Source: Fasciolopsis buskii (taxonomy: Eukaryota > Platyhelminthes > Trematoda > Plagiorchiida > Fasciolidae). From it: a DNA stretch of 64,000 nucleotides. Position 1 is the stretch's first letter, and each line of letters opens with the position of its first letter. Where the stretch lies: positions 355,537-419,536 of the forward strand of contig LUCM01008873.1 in the NCBI GenBank assembly GCA_008360955.1, written 5' to 3'. A program made the translations under genes and the position numbers. Positions 46,301-57,010 of this stretch are shown here, in pieces. The notes under the pieces were generated by a model. The model worked only from the letters and a program-made list of their open reading frames with translations. It made no database searches and was not told the origin of the DNA.

Positions 46301-49268
46301 TTGTCAGCAGGGTAGCAGAGCGAAACCTAGCGGCCACAAACCGTGGTAAGCCGGTGACCGGTAGCCAGGGGCACGCAAATTTCCATCAACTCAGATCAGG
46401 GACCCGAAGCTTTTTCGTGGTTTCGGAAGAACCGCTGACTAAGGAATTCGGTTCGTGCGCCTCCGCTCACGCACAATGCCTTGAAGGAAAACAAGAGACT
46501 ATGGCTTTATTGAATAGCGGGCCAGATTCGCTACGTCAGGATGCCACCAATGCACCACTGTGACATTTTACAAAGAAGACACTTGTCAATTGAAAACGCA
46601 CCACGTCCTCAAGATTGTCGTTTGCTCGCGACCGTCCATACGGTATAACACCATCCTATTCATGGCTAACCACTCAAATGGTGATCGTTCACTCTCCAGC
46701 AACCAGATGACGCACCTGGTGGCTTGCGGCTCTGCAATGCGCGTGCACTGATGAATTAGTATAAGTTGGTGAATGAATGAAGTGGGAACAATTACCCGTC
46801 CAAACGACTATTAAATACCAGTACGTCCTCGTTTAGCGTTAAACAGCAAGGCAAGCGACATCACTGCCTTTCTCTTACTTACACATTGCTGTAGAAAGAA
46901 TGAATATGCAAAATGAATGCACTGTGGATTTACGGTGGAGGGAAGGGAGAAAATGCCGTAACCGCAAACAGAGTGCATATATCTAATTCCCTTTAGAAAT
47001 CTCATGAATAAAACAAGCATCATCAGAGGATAGATTGAATCCAAATATTTCGCAGTTGCTTCTCAACTATGCAGAAACACTAACATAAGGTGTGATTCTG
47101 AAAAAAGGAAATCTACGGGCACGCAAGGCCTCACATAAGAGGAAATCTGTAGAGAGAACAAAGACCATCGAGATCATGCAGATTGGGCAGATGGATACAA
47201 GTTACGGTTATCAGCCTTCCTATACCCACGCTATTTACCAAGGAAAGGGTGAAACTGGTTACAAATTCCACCCGCATGCAAAAAAGAGATTTAGGAAGGC
47301 TTCTACAAACCGTAGGAGACGGTCGGACTTCTGACAGCCTATCACTCGAAGTGACTGTCCATCGTCAACCAGTCTGCCACAATCGACTAGGTATTGTGCA
47401 ATTGAGCTACCCTGTATTTCCGACATATCTAGTGCCATATTTTTGGACTGTGATCGGAAGTCCTCACAGACGCAGTCTAAGTGATAAAACGCACTTTTTC
47501 AATCGTTTTGACTCAATAGAAAGCGATAAAACGATTTCCATTGTTTACGGTTCACTGCCATATCCTTCAGTGTCTCCAGCCAGCAAGTCGACAAGTCTTT
47601 CGGACCCCAACCACGGAGACGTGAGACACCTACTTCACCTAGCTTCGCTGTACATTTTTTCATTCCACGCTGCCATGTCACTTGTTGACTTCCACGTGGT
47701 TTCTTCCACTCCATGAGAGGAACGGAAAATAAGACACGGTATGGTAGGCGAGCGTTCATCATACGCAACAAGTGGCCCAACTAACGAAGTGTGTAGTAAA
47801 ATACTCTCTGGACCAAGTAGTCGATTCCTAACTTGCAGATTGTTCATGCGGTCACTCCATCCAAACCTAGCGATACTACGCAAATATCGACGATAAAAAT
47901 ACTCTAAAAGGCGAACATCCTAAGAATACAAACTCTATATCCCAAAACCAAACAACGGAACCAAGGACACAATGGCACAGTGAACACACCCTTTCAACTT
48001 CTGCGAAATATCAGGTAGGCGCCACAACCGCTTCAAATCAGCGTACGCTGCTCGAGCCTTGGATACACGCGTGCTCACTTCTATTACCGTGCTGCCGCCA
48101 TTAGTCAAGTAGCTGCCGAGGCCAGTGAAACGGTCATCAACCTTTAGTTTTTCTCTGTCGAGTACTAAACTCCAGTAATGCAGCAGCACTACACATTGGC
48201 ATCATCATCTTTACGGAAACAAACATTTCCAAATTTGGCCCAACAAATAGCATGAAATGGTGAGTTCTCTAATCCCTAGAAAATTATACATTGCAACTAA
48301 CCTCATACTTTCAATATTGTTTGTCCAGTCCAACCGATCACAGCCGTTTGGCGAGAAAGATCGACGAGTAAACAACAAAAATCCCTAAAGCATTTCAGAT
48401 ACAAGTTCTTTTGGGCGGCATAACAAAAAAACAAAACACAAGGCGGAAATAAAACAGGATAATACTCCGAAATTGAACACTAAGTAAAAACAACAATTTT
48501 GCCGAATTTAGCGTCTCAACGTTCCAGTGAGATAGGCCTTCTCGGGGACGACATTCGACACCAATCAGTTAAATCACTGGATTAGAATATGAACGTCGCT
48601 TCATTGATATACGTGGCCATCAAACCGGAACACAATACTCAAATAGGCAAAAGAACAGCCAGAAAACACTTGACTGTCTCATCGGAAGAGAACAGAGCAA
48701 ACATTCTCTTATGCCAAAGTGGACTTGATTCCATAACCTGTTATTAGTTTCTGTATCCGAAAAATATCCTTATTCACTACTTCTGTGGTGTGCGACTCCT
48801 AAATTATATAAAACAATCACTAATTTCCGATTCATCAGGAATATATATATCGCTATGATAACAAAATCTTTCGGAAGTACTTTATCCAGAAATGGAAAAC
48901 GGAAAGGAAAACAATCCGAAGGATACCCAACGTACCTCTGTCGCCAAAGGTCGTGACCAAAGGTAATTTCCCAACATTTCGGCACGGCCTTCGATAGCTC
49001 TTGGGGACGAAAGCGAATGATCTCGTAAATAACTGATCGCCGCCGCATCCAACTGTGAGGGCAAAGTCAAAGCGGGCAGCGACAGAAAGAGGGGGTATTG
49101 ACGCAGTCTTGAGGTGATGCTTCCTTTGCGATTGGCATTATTGTCACTGTGAGTTTCTGAGGTCCCTGACGCGTTTTGAGTCCAGGACGGAAGTTCAAGA
49201 ATCGATTCTAACGCCTTTGTTGCTCGATATCTAAGACTTCCATTGATCAATTTGGCCGTGAAGCTCAT
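34261..49268 (-). CDS. METTL17: METTL17/Rsm22-like mitochondrial ribosome assembly factor (7 exons, 3' end missing)
   Basis: Family role (known): a mitochondrial protein of the Rsm22 superfamily with a class I methyltransferase fold that assists assembly of the small mitoribosomal subunit and carries a 4Fe-4S cluster. Seen here: seven exons (48936-49268, 43234-43421, 41094-41249, 36280-36451, 36012-36182, 34517-34555, 34261-34341) with GT/AG borders and phases that join into 380 uninterrupted codons. The order is a basic presequence, an N-terminal helical region ending in an RAIEGRAEMLGNYLWSR-type block, a YLTARL block, motif I LFDFGSGLGTVTW, a VEPSADM block, DLVVSGHSLLELP, a FLVLIEQGTHAGF strand, and IFAPCPH followed by two more cysteines. 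Introns are about 5.5, 2.0, 4.6, 0.1, 1.5 and 0.2 kb and hold repeats. The C-terminal exon or exons, including the family's fourth cluster cysteine, were not found below 34260. Family assignment is strong; the exact acceptor of exon 2 is uncertain. Confidence 0.88.
34517..34555 (-). CDS. METTL17: METTL17 exon 6 (39-nt microexon)
   Basis: A 13-codon exon (LKEGGEEVNIFAP) with a strong acceptor (CTATTCTTCCATTTCAG) and donor (CTCCG|GTAAGTC), phase 0 at both ends. It supplies the short linker and the FAP of the family FAPCPH motif, whose CPH starts exon 7. The frame is also open upstream to about 34732 without a stop, so a longer exon by retention would remain translatable; family length supports the 39-nt form. 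Confidence 0.8.
34915..35050 (+). repeat. dispersed repeat R1, copy in METTL17 intron 5
   Basis: CGCTGCGGAGGTGTTATCAT, GAGAGGACGAGGACGAATGC and CCGGGTTGACTGATCTTTGA align with 23845-23960. Confidence 0.55.
35716..35880 (+). mobile_element. tRNA-derived SINE, family B, in METTL17 intron 5
   Basis: A box TGGCGCAATGGCTAAGG, diverged B box GAGTTCACGATCC, and family body TGATGATTCCTAACAAAGAT and GTGGTTTCTTAACGG. Antisense to the host gene. Confidence 0.7.
36012..36182 (-). CDS. METTL17: METTL17 exon 5
   Basis: 57 codons, phase 0 at both ends. The acceptor is TTTTACGTGCAG and the donor GGCTG|GTAAGC. It encodes TYDLVVSGHSLLELPGKLAR, then SSLWNRTSDFLVLIEQGTHA and a GFAGILEAREWL helix. This is the most conserved stretch of METTL17 (DVVVSAFSLSELP...LWRKTGHFLVLVENGTKAG...) and on its own is enough for family assignment. 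Confidence 0.93.
36280..36451 (-). CDS. METTL17: METTL17 exon 4
   Basis: The acceptor TTCCTCCTCACAG is followed by the G that completes the split Trp codon, giving VTWAANTVW. It encodes the segment after motif I, DHYMVEPSADMTRISEFLL and IYHRRFMPARK, equivalent to the acidic loop and helix of the family (YMCVDRSAAML...). It ends in phase 0 at GAGAAAG|GTTAGT and is separated from exon 5 by a 97-bp intron. Confidence 0.9.
37282..37900 (-). mobile_element. RTE-like LINE fragment in METTL17 intron 3
   Basis: Minus-strand remnants: MEYANDVLLSNVDSSR (YADD box with Asp to Asn), then FALSKCKM near 37780, then ISGEMLSRVQKPQRG, RLWRRCNNRISLEG and AAVRSVPLDGSET. Contains the right inverted-repeat arm and a CTG/CAG hexamer tract within the coding part. 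Same transcriptional direction as METTL17. Confidence 0.75.
37302..37616 (-). repeat. right arm of near-identical 315-bp inverted repeat
   Basis: Reverse complement of 33314-33628, equal length, one difference. It lies in METTL17 intron 3. The arms bracket 3.67 kb holding exons 4 to 7. Read on the minus strand it has RTE C-terminal reverse-transcriptase remnants (NLQRLWRRCNNRISLEG, VRSVPLDGSET). Confidence 0.95.
37926..38300 (-). mobile_element. DDE transposase C-terminal fragment (IS630/Tc1/mariner superfamily)
   Basis: An uninterrupted 124-codon frame containing WTLFQQDVAPAHPASVV, NWLGEQFRLRWIGRKEPVPW and SPRSSDLTPAGFILWYYVKR. It matches the QQDGAPAHY...WIGRRGPIEWPxRSPDLTPxDFFLWG block of arthropod- and flatworm-type transposases. 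The second catalytic Asp (QQD) is present, but the third acidic position (LDFFLW in relatives) is Gly here, so the protein would be inactive. The N-terminal DNA-binding half is absent. It abuts the RTE fragment. Confidence 0.75.
38301..41093. other. rest of METTL17 intron 3
   Basis: Apart from the SINE tail near 39400, a 121-codon plus-strand frame (40477-40842) is open but has no recognisable domain and is antisense to the gene; treated as chance. Confidence 0.5.
39360..39440 (+). mobile_element. family A SINE tail
   Basis: GTCAGCCCTCTGTAGG and CTCCATTAATAAAAGAAATA match the 3' half of family A. The tRNA head is not seen. Confidence 0.5.
41094..41249 (-). CDS. METTL17: METTL17 exon 3 (methyltransferase motif I)
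   Basis: The acceptor is a long pyrimidine tract ending CTCATTTTCAG. The exon encodes YTGHNCELYLTARLAPNFSS, an EIRKRCPKF helix and the SAM-fold motif I FDFGSGLGTVTW, with the W codon split by the ATG|GTACGT donor (phase 2). In METTL17 relatives the same order is ELGLVYLAARL...EIRARNPAF...LMDFGSGTGSVTW. Note the Cys in NCELYL. Confidence 0.88.
41250..43233. other. METTL17 intron 2
   Basis: Contains an antisense 121-codon frame at 42052-42417 with no recognised domain. No repeat family of this window was identified in it. Confidence 0.5.
43234..43421 (-). CDS. METTL17: METTL17 exon 2
   Basis: Encodes an acidic linker (SIGSADEESDPELANVI...) and ends IEEWKSL plus two bases at a GAC|GTAAGT donor, phase 2, matching exon 3 which starts with the missing base. 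Two acceptors six bases apart keep the same frame: TTTATCCCAG (exon starts 43421) or TCACAG (exon starts 43415). The frame is open a little further, to a stop near 43485. The position before a YxxxxELYLTARL block agrees with family order. Confidence 0.7.
44482..44999 (-). mobile_element. RTE-like LINE fragment with head-to-head duplication
   Basis: Minus strand: VELGNEGKLCDLDYADDPVC (YADD catalytic box), FDTCFAPSKCKVLLQDWTTV, LTLDAEELTIVGRFTYLGSC and LSNGGSSAVEI. On the plus strand from 44874 the same block starts again as EIELGNGGKLCDLDYADDVV and soon diverges. Both copies point away from a common centre. It lies in METTL17 intron 1. Confidence 0.85.
44806..44924. repeat. palindrome of RTE catalytic region
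   Basis: Arms 44806-44856 and 44875-44924 pair over about 50 bp with about six mismatches, with an 18-bp spacer (TTCTACATCTTGGAGAAA). Confidence 0.85.
45000..47498. other. part of METTL17 intron 1
   Basis: Weak R1-like sequence (CGCCCTTCGGATGGGG) near 45350 and an antisense 130-codon frame at 46171-46563 of unknown nature (Gly/Asn/Ser-rich, no domain recognised). Confidence 0.4.
47499..48189 (-). mobile_element. RTE-like LINE 3' part in METTL17 intron 1
   Basis: Minus strand, three frames: LKVDDRFTGLGSYLTNGGST with ARAAYADLKRLWRLPDIS; then SIARFGWSDRMNNLQVRNRL; then MGHLLRMMNARLPYRVLFSV, TWQRGMKKCTAKLGEVGVSR and GWGPKDLSTCWLETLKDMA. This is the C-terminus of an RTE pol, better preserved than the other RTE copies. 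Confidence 0.88.
48936..49268 (-). CDS. METTL17: METTL17 exon 1 (start codon and mitochondrial presequence)
   Basis: The ATG at 49268 opens 111 codons ending at a CAGAG|GTACGT donor in phase 0. The first about 24 residues (MSFTAKLINGSLRYRATKAL...) carry K and R but no acidic residue until E21, as expected of a cleavable mitochondrial presequence. The end of the exon (RAIEGRAEMLGNYLWSRPLATE) matches the conserved N-terminal helical block of METTL17 relatives. The frame stays open upstream to a TGA near 49330, so an upstream exon cannot be excluded, but the presequence favours this ATG. Confidence 0.75.
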
Positions 49269-49468
49269 AATGAAAGGGTGGGAAGCTAAAGGTAAATATT
49301 GGCAAGCTATATTATCAATAATAAGTCAAATATTCACCTTCACCATCGAAACAGACAACCTGCTGTTCACCTAAAGATGTTCATTCAGAGACCTAAATAC
49401 GAACACTAACCTAGAATAATTTGGAACTGAATTTAGTTGGTAGCTTCCACTTGAAGAACCTTTGAATC

Positions 49469-49500
49469 CGCTTCGGGAAGCGGGGCGCGCGCGAGGTATC
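49469..49500 (-). promoter_or_regulatory. CpG-rich block upstream of METTL17
   Basis: About 200 bp before the METTL17 ATG lies a CpG-dense stretch (CGGGGCGCGCGCGAGG) next to a perfect hairpin CCGCTTCGGGAAGCGG. It stands out in an AT-richer region and could belong to a promoter or 5' untranslated region. No TATA box was assigned; purely positional inference. Confidence 0.25.
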
Positions 49501-49939
49501 AAGACAACAATCCACGGGAGCATGATTTACAATAAGAATCTATTTTCAAATAGTTTTGTTACCCGAATTGTCCACGAATTATACTTTATACTAACAACGT
49601 TGCCGTTCAGGTTTTAGCAGTTTCAAGGTACGCGACCAGGCCATTTTCAGGTTATTTTGAAATAGCGTTAAAATTGTTCGGAGTTAGGGTAAAATACTTG
49701 AAGTTAGAGTAGGCTGGTTGCGAGTTCTACCTGGCCGGCTCAATAACATGGTTTTGAAGGATTTGAGACGTGATTTGTTACCTACAAGAACGTTCATTCG
49801 CGCATCTGACCGGCTAGATGAGTCGATTTTCAGGAAGTTAACAAAGAAACTAGTGAGGTACCGTGACAACAGCTAACCCGGTTTGAATTGATTGTAGTCT
49901 CTCATGCTGATCGACCACCACAGCCAACAAACTCAGACA

Positions 49940-50450
49940 ACTCAATGTTGTATCTCACTTGCGTGCCGGATATCACAGATGAACAGGCTATACGCCTGGC
50001 AATTAGGTCCGACTGGCAATAAGAAACAGTCCATGGCCCAACTTTATGGGGTGAGCCAACTACTAAGGCGGCTTTCTACAGAGAACTCCAGGACTTAGTC
50101 AATCATGCCTCCAAGTGCAGCATTATCCTCCGCCGATTATCTAGTGTCTGTGAAAGGTGTATAGGAGAGAACCAAGCCGATTTCAACTCGGCCGCGGTTG
50201 TACTGATCAAACCTTCACTCTGTAACAAACTTCAGAACGTAGATACGCCTTCCATATATCCAGGATCTCTGTCTTCCTCGATCTGAAGGTGTTTATCGAC
50301 TAAGTCGATTGTGCAATTCTGTGGAGCTGCCTCCCATCAAACGATGTGCCATAGAAATTCATTAACTTTCCCAACTCCGCATGCGAGCAGCCGAAGTCGA
50401 ATTCGTGCTAAAAGCGGCCTTTCATCTGAGTTTATTACGCCTTAAATATT
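49940..50450 (+). mobile_element. RTE-like LINE, internally deleted
   Basis: Endonuclease piece VHGPTLWGEPTTKAAFYREL QDLVNHAS is followed directly by reverse-transcriptase pieces ILRRLSSVCERCIGENQADF and, in other frames, SVFLDLK-like and SRSRIRAK-like blocks (50270-50420). The endonuclease core and linker present in other copies are missing. Confidence 0.65.
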
Positions 50451-50599
50451 ATTTTTAGCTCTTTGGTCGGCTATGAAACACCATAAATACTGCCATTGGT
50501 TAAATCCAAAACCGAAGCACTTCGCATAAGGTTCATAGTTGTGGAAATCGAAATGTCCAGTCCGTTTTACGTCTGCTGTCCCTATTTCCCCAAGGTCTT

Positions 50600-51470
50600 T
50601 TGTCTTCTTGGTTATTTAAGCCCAAACTGACCATGTCCCGGCGTTTTCATCACTTTTGTCGAAGAGTGCCAATAGACGACTTCTACCTGTATTTAGAGCC
50701 ACAGCGAATTCGTACCCAATCGAAAACTCTCGGTATTTCGATAGCCAGTTCAGTTATGTCTTCTTTACTCATAAGTTTCAGAACATCTGCAAGTATGAGG
50801 AATGACGGCGATAACTCACTGGACAAGTCTTTCATTTTAGAATGAAAAGAAGAGGACCTAGAACCTAACTTTGCAACATTCTGCGAGTGACTTGCAGTAG
50901 ACTAGAGTTCCCGTTTCCTATCCTAAGGCAGAACGTCCGGTTTTGTAAGAAACCAGTCGTCCCCTTATAAAGTTAACCCGTATACCGAAAGACTGCATTT
51001 TACACAACGGTAGTCGATGAATGATAGGGCCAAGGGCCCTGTTGACGTTGAGAAGGCAAACTTCCACTTAGCACTTATCCAGTTTATTCGTGATGCCGCC
51101 TAAGAACTACAACGAGTCTGATACAGGATTCTCCCCTTCCCAAAGGTCATGCTATGCATTTCATATTAATAGACTGTCTGTCAGGTGCCCACATGCATTC
51201 TGTTACCAGTTTCCCTGAAATTTCGGAGAACGTTCGAGAACGACAAGTTGGTAGCCCTGTGTCTGTGCTTTTGATTCACTCTTGTGAATGGAAACTACTT
51301 CTCCCGCCTTCCAACCTTTTGGAAGTGCACTCTGACCCAAGGATGTACCATACGGCCTGCAAATACGTTTATTGATTACCATCGCCAAACGTTTTGCAAT
51401 ATCCAGATGCGTACAATTCGGTCCAGCAAACATTTTCCTGTTTACTCCCTCCTCTTCAGCGCAGCACATT
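50600..51470 (-). mobile_element. CR1/Jockey-like reverse transcriptase fragment
   Basis: Minus strand: SLGQSALPKGWKAGEVVSIH KSESKAQTQGYQ matches LP..WK.GEVVPIHKKGSKA...NYRP. Further on, MKDLSSELSPSFLILADVLK ...FDWVRIRC matches the ADD catalytic region (LFADDLKIW). Heavily decayed between them. Confidence 0.6.
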
Positions 51471-51879
51471 CTGTTATAAGAATTTCAGAAACTAATGTAG
51501 GAAAACAGGAGCCTCCACCTATCGTCTTCTTTCCTTCCTATGCACATTCCCGAAGTGCACGCTGAAGGCAATCGCATTACCCTGATTATCATCGCACACT
51601 CCCGCAAGATTTTCTGACTTCAACGACTATTCTCTATATCTGAGCGAGCATGGTAGCATTTCTTTGGACCCTGATAAGCTCTCGTGAGCAGTCTCAGCTC
51701 AAATATCCCTTTACTGCCGGCTGCGTTCCTGTGCTTACCGTAATGCTCCCAGGTCCTGATTTCTCGCCGACTTGCAGATCTACTAAATTCATTTTTTATC
51801 TTAATTGTATTCCGGAACAACGGCATTCGATTTTTACTATCCTGCAGTGGGGCAAACTTGTTCGGCAGTGAAAAGGAGT

Positions 51880-52850
51880 TGCAAAGAAAATGAAATTCCA
51901 GGGCGGCTTGAGGTATCAAGTGTTGTACTACAAGTTGTCGGACCACCACTATTCTTGCTCTACATGAGCGACCTAGCGGCAAAGTTGGAACTGTCATGCT
52001 TCATCTTTGCGGACAATGTGAAGATTGTAGGAAGAAATGATCGTTAGAGGTTAGCTTAAAAAGTGATTAATTGGGGGTGTGAAGTGAGATAAACTAGTCA
52101 ATGAAAGTGAAGATCACTTGCTTACCAATATATCGGGAAGGAATGGATGTAGTGGGGGGGGGATGGGAAGTAACCAATTAGTGCAACACAGCATACTAAG
52201 GTCCAGAGGGCAATCATGACCACGGACTACAAGTGGGTCGAACAGTGCGAGGATGCTGCCAAAAACAGGAGGGGGGGCTCTTTGGTCTACAGTCTGCGGT
52301 ATCCTGCAGGAAACCAGAGGTATTTATACCTTTTTACAAGATGATGGTAAGACCGCGTTTAGAATACTGCATATAGGCATGAGCACCATCCACAAAAATG
52401 GACGTGGCTTGCCTCAAGTTTCCAACGGTTAGCAAACAGAAAGGGAAGTCATGCACAAGAAGGCTGGAAGACATAAATTTGTACTCACGAAAAAACCTTA
52501 GGTTCAGGAGTGCCATGATTGTTACGCTCGAAATCCTCAAAGGTTTGACAGGGGTAGACCGAGATGACGTGTTCAGTCAACCTACCGAGAATAGAAAGCG
52601 AAACAACCGTGCGAAGCTGTGACAGACCCGCCCTGGGTTGAATGTGGGTGCAAACGTTTACTGAAACAGCGGACACCAACCTTGGTTAGGGTCTGGAACA
52701 AGCTGCCGGTAGAAGCCGTAAGCGTTGAGGGCGTAAACAAGTTTAGAAAATTAGTAGACGAAACGACACACAAATTAATGACGACTATAGCGAGTAAGAA
52801 CGCAGCGAACTGCATAGCAGATAAACTGATGCGGACAGTTGCTAATTAAC
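51880..52850 (+). mobile_element. CR1/Jockey-like LINE 3' half
   Basis: VVLQVVGPPLFLLYMSDLAA KLELSCFIFADNVKIVGRND is the GVPQGSVLGPLLFLLYxxDL...FADDxKI block, with the second catalytic Asp changed to Asn. Then MMVRPRLEYCI, LEDINLYSRKNLRFRSAMIV, LEILKGLTGVDRDD, and the terminal VRVWNKLPVEAVSVEGVNKF RKLVDE. Several frameshifts. Confidence 0.75.
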
Positions 52851-55800
52851 ACTTTGTCAATTTTTCTCACTCGCCATGAGGGCCACTAGTGCTCTGTGCC
52901 TACCCAATTAAATTGAACCCAAATTGGGGGTGCAAAGCCTGCCACCTTCGGCATACACAATAAATGAGTAAAGTGCAATAGTGCGTTGATCTAACGCTAG
53001 ACATCCGGCTGATTGCTGTGCCACTCAGGCTGCCTTCCCTTTGTGTTGAAGCCGAGTAAGTCAACTTTTGCTTCCGGATGTGGAAGGCCAACGCCCTAGA
53101 ACGACAGAAGGAACTCATAAACACTTTCGCAATGTACAATCATTTCGCATTATTTTCACAGTGAATTTACGGCACCCTTGGGTGCCGCAACACTTTGATT
53201 CCCGACTTTGCATTTCGTCGTCCAAGCGATCGCTAGCCATGGGAACCCAGTAATAGCACACCCGCCTGCGCATCCGTAACGAAACAACAAGGGGAGAGTC
53301 AGCTCAGTTCACATCCAGCAAGACTAATATTTGCCCGCCCCAGGTGAATGTGCAGAATTCCTTCGACAGTAAGTACTTCGGCTTAGCATGCACCTTTTCT
53401 GGCTGAGTTTCAGTTGGCTCACTCAAAATAGAAGAAGACATTACCTCAACTCACCTTGAGAAGAATTCGCAGTTAAGATCAAAGATGTTGGTAGTTACAA
53501 CCAAAAATTTGTCACGACCTCACCTTAATCCATCCCACATCGGCAAGCATCGCAATCAAGTTTCCCTCCGACGCATGCTTGAACGGAACCGGGCTTCACA
53601 TCGTCAACGGTTACCCAGACGGACGGTCCCATGTGTTTACAACCCTATTGCAAAAGGGCCGCCTAGCTAACCGCCCAGATAGTTTTTTCAGGCTTTCTCT
53701 CATGGACGCGTGTGCGAGTGTCCGCCTTGCTGTAAAATCTGTCTGGACAAAAAACTGGCTAGCTGTTATGGTCTACATTTCGGCGTCTTGTTCTGGGCAG
53801 CCATAAGAGGTGTAAATAACGGCCTCGTTCATTTTATCACCTTCTGCCCGGCCCCTCTTTCATGTGCATGACTGAATGCTAGGTCTTTTCTAAAGGGACG
53901 AGACGAAGCTGGCACAGAGCCTTCTAGGTGTGGCCATATTATGGAGTTGCATAGGAGTAATAATTCTTCCGATTTACTGTAGGACAATGTTGACGTCAAT
54001 CGAAGCCGTTCAGTTTTGGCACTACGATAATCCGCGGGCACTTCATCCTTCTACCGCATTCTCAGTAAGCATTACCCGGGCATGTGATATTGTGAGACGT
54101 TCTGCGCTCCGAGATAACAAAAACACACTCGCGTTTGAGGGATTTCCCACTTGTTATTGCAGTCTAGGACACTCACATCTTTCGCCGAGGTCTCCTCTTC
54201 CGAAGAATGTCTCATCTTCACATCTTCACATCGTCGGTGAATAAAAAACTGGGTGATTTCGGGAGGTGGACTCAACCACTCGCGAAAAGCTGAGACAAAA
54301 ATGCAACTCTTGCCGATCCTAGTGTAACGCCGCTCGTGAAGTAAAGTTCGGACGAGTACATATCCCTCATCCTGAGTTAAAATATCGTCCTGTTGAGAGA
54401 CGCCTTTTCCCACTGGTACGCCTGCCATTGAATACCCAATAACTCCAAGCTGGTTGGAATTAGGCGATGGCAGACTGAATTAAACACCTTGCTGAATTCA
54501 AGATAACGTGACTTAACCTGCTTTCCTCGTCCAATCTTCTGGTGAATTAATCCAAGGGGCAGATGAAGATAATGAGGCTTCCTGTTATTCGTGAAGAAAT
54601 GCTGAGATGAGCAGAACTTTGAGCACTGTTTGGCATTGGAAGATTTGGGCTCACGTTACTGTATACACTAACTTGCACAGGGCGCCGCTTAGCCGGACCA
54701 GCGTGAATTTACATGGCAGATTTCCGACCTCTCTTAAGCATAGCTGCAACCGCTGCACTGATCCAATCTTTTGATATTTCATCTCATTTTATAATGGGTT
54801 GTAACGACCTGCACACCGGGCTCGCGACCTCGCCGACGAATGGCGTGACGATGTCATTTCAAATATCGTATTTTCATCCGCGACGTCCTGGCCTCCATTG
54901 TGCAACGGACTGGTACCGCCCTACGTGAGCTTTTTGACTGCATTTGGGAGAAGTAAGTTTTCGGTTGCCATTTATCACACTGTGTCAGCTTCAGCTCATA
55001 GTGGCGTTTTTTGCCTGGGACCCGGTGGTATGTGCATCTCAACCAGCACACAGATTACAATGGCCCATTTTTTTTAGAAGATAATGTCTCTCGAGAAACT
55101 GGCCCCGCTGGATATCCTAACTAAACATTTTGGAGAACTTATACGCCAGTCATTTTCCTCTTGGTCTACACCCAGGTCTTTTGCATGTAAGTACCGTTGG
55201 TAGGTTAATGTCTAATTAACAACCTCATTGCGAGGACTTTGGAATTTTCGGTGTAACGCATGACTAGACACCCAAAGAAATTGGTTGGACCGTGTTTGCG
55301 ATCACTAGCCTAGAATATTCTTTAGCATATTTTCCCTGATACGGAAAACAATATCGGCGGTTACTGTTTCCAATTTAGCCTTGCCACACTGGCTGGCATC
55401 AAAATTTTGAGCAGTTCTCTGAGATTAGCCAGAAAAGAATCCCGCTTTGGTGGCAAATCCTTGGATTATAGCAAAAATCCCCGTATTACTAAGCACAATC
55501 GGTCTGCTATCAAATCCAACCTAATTCCGTCGTGAGACCAGTCACATTCTCCATACTGAAAGCCACTCAATTTTGGGAGTTAAGCCTCTTATTTCGCATT
55601 GCTACCTCCTTTGGCCCAGTCTAAGTTGTCTACCAACAAAGTTGTTCGTAAATCCCCACCGGCCGTCCAGTGGTTCATGTAAGAAAACAGAACTCCGAGC
55701 ATTGGAAACAAACGGAAACAGCAGCTCATTCCCCGATGTAACCACCCCATATTATGTGACCCTCGTAGCTTTAAATCAGATGGCGCACAAAACCTCCTAC

Positions 55801-56689
55801 TTTTAGCAGATGATAAAACAGTTACAAGAGAAAGCTGAGCCACTGGGAGAAAACTTTGCGCTTAGTCTCAGCGATTAATGCCACGGGACGTCCAAGCTAC
55901 CCAACATCTTAAAAGTCAAAATGCGCGTTTCTTTTTGGACGCAGTCACTGTCGATGCTCAAAAGCGTTTGGCAGCATACAGAAAGACTGTTGTTTTTAAT
56001 GTCCCTCCATCGCCTTTTACTAGAAATGGCGGAATCATTCATCCTTACCTCCTCTGTGATTAACCTCACTTGACAGGCGACTACTCTACAAGGCCACTCG
56101 GAGAGCCTACGTTCACCGTCATATCTTCTAGCCCCAGCATTTGAAAGCAGAATTCGTATTTCCCTAAAGAAGAGCAGTTCCCTTCTATTAAATGTCTTGG
56201 CCAGCAAACCCTCCACGCCTACCTTAATTGGATTTACCTCTATAATGCGTCACAGCGTTTCCCCTCATATATGCTACCTTACTTTTCCTTATTTGAGATC
56301 AGCCTCGAATCGTTTTCCAAATATTAATGCAACACTGTATCGGGACTGTTTCGCCTACCCTACACTCAAACCCTGTGGAGTGGAAACGCCAGTCACTCAA
56401 AACCAGTCATAGCCCGACGAAGGTCACAGCCCGTCTGCCAAATGCTTTATTACCCAAAACTCTTGTGCTTGTACCCGTCCGCTGTTTCTGAATTCGTACT
56501 GCGACACCGAACACCAGCCTAAAGTCAACAAACCGCGACCTCAAGTTTCAACGTCAGAAGCCTACCTAAGTATATTCCCCCGTTAGGGTACTCTAATTAC
56601 CCTCCTACCACCGGGTTTTGGCGATTTACTTCGGGTTTCCTTGCTGACTGCCACCACCACCATCGACTATGGCCATACAAATACTCTCG
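52851..56689. other. no gene recognised; probably decayed repeats
   Basis: A minus-strand stretch at 54072-54428 (YVLVRTLLHERRYTRIGKSC) faintly resembles a LINE endonuclease, but too weakly to call. The rest is unassigned. Confidence 0.35.
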
Positions 56690-57010
56690 CAACCTACACA
56701 GATTGGTCTTCCCCACTCATTGTCCATTAGAATGGAAGTACGGCAGGGCCAAGTATTCCCCTCAGTGAGCATCCTCACCTAGCCCTTCAGGATGCCGCGT
56801 CGTCATCCCTGGTGGTCATTCAGCTATTCATGGCTCATTCACGATTCCAAAACTCTAGTTATCTATGCAAATCTTGTCCTAAACCATTGTCACTCGGTCT
56901 CATATCTCGAAATCCTCCCCGAGATGTTTCAGTCTAAACTATAAAACAACCTCCCTATCACCCTGAGATCGTGCCCAAATTTAGCCCAGTTCAAAAAACA
57001 GCTGACAAAG
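56690..57010 (+). mobile_element. possible non-LTR reverse transcriptase relic
   Basis: LSIRMEVRQGQVFPSVSILT resembles the GVRQGxVLSPxLF motif, and NNLPITLRSCPNLAQFKKQL resembles a LINE C-terminal WNSLPxxLRxxxSLxxFK block. Stops intervene and most of the domain is absent. Confidence 0.35.

Noticed and set aside
46171..46563. 130-codon plus-strand frame
   Set aside because: Antisense in METTL17 intron 1, with no recognised domain and no splice or repeat context to support it.
53170..53187. Perfect short palindrome CGGCACCCTTGGGTGCCG
   Set aside because: Too short and isolated to distinguish from chance; no terminator or regulatory meaning is expected in this context.
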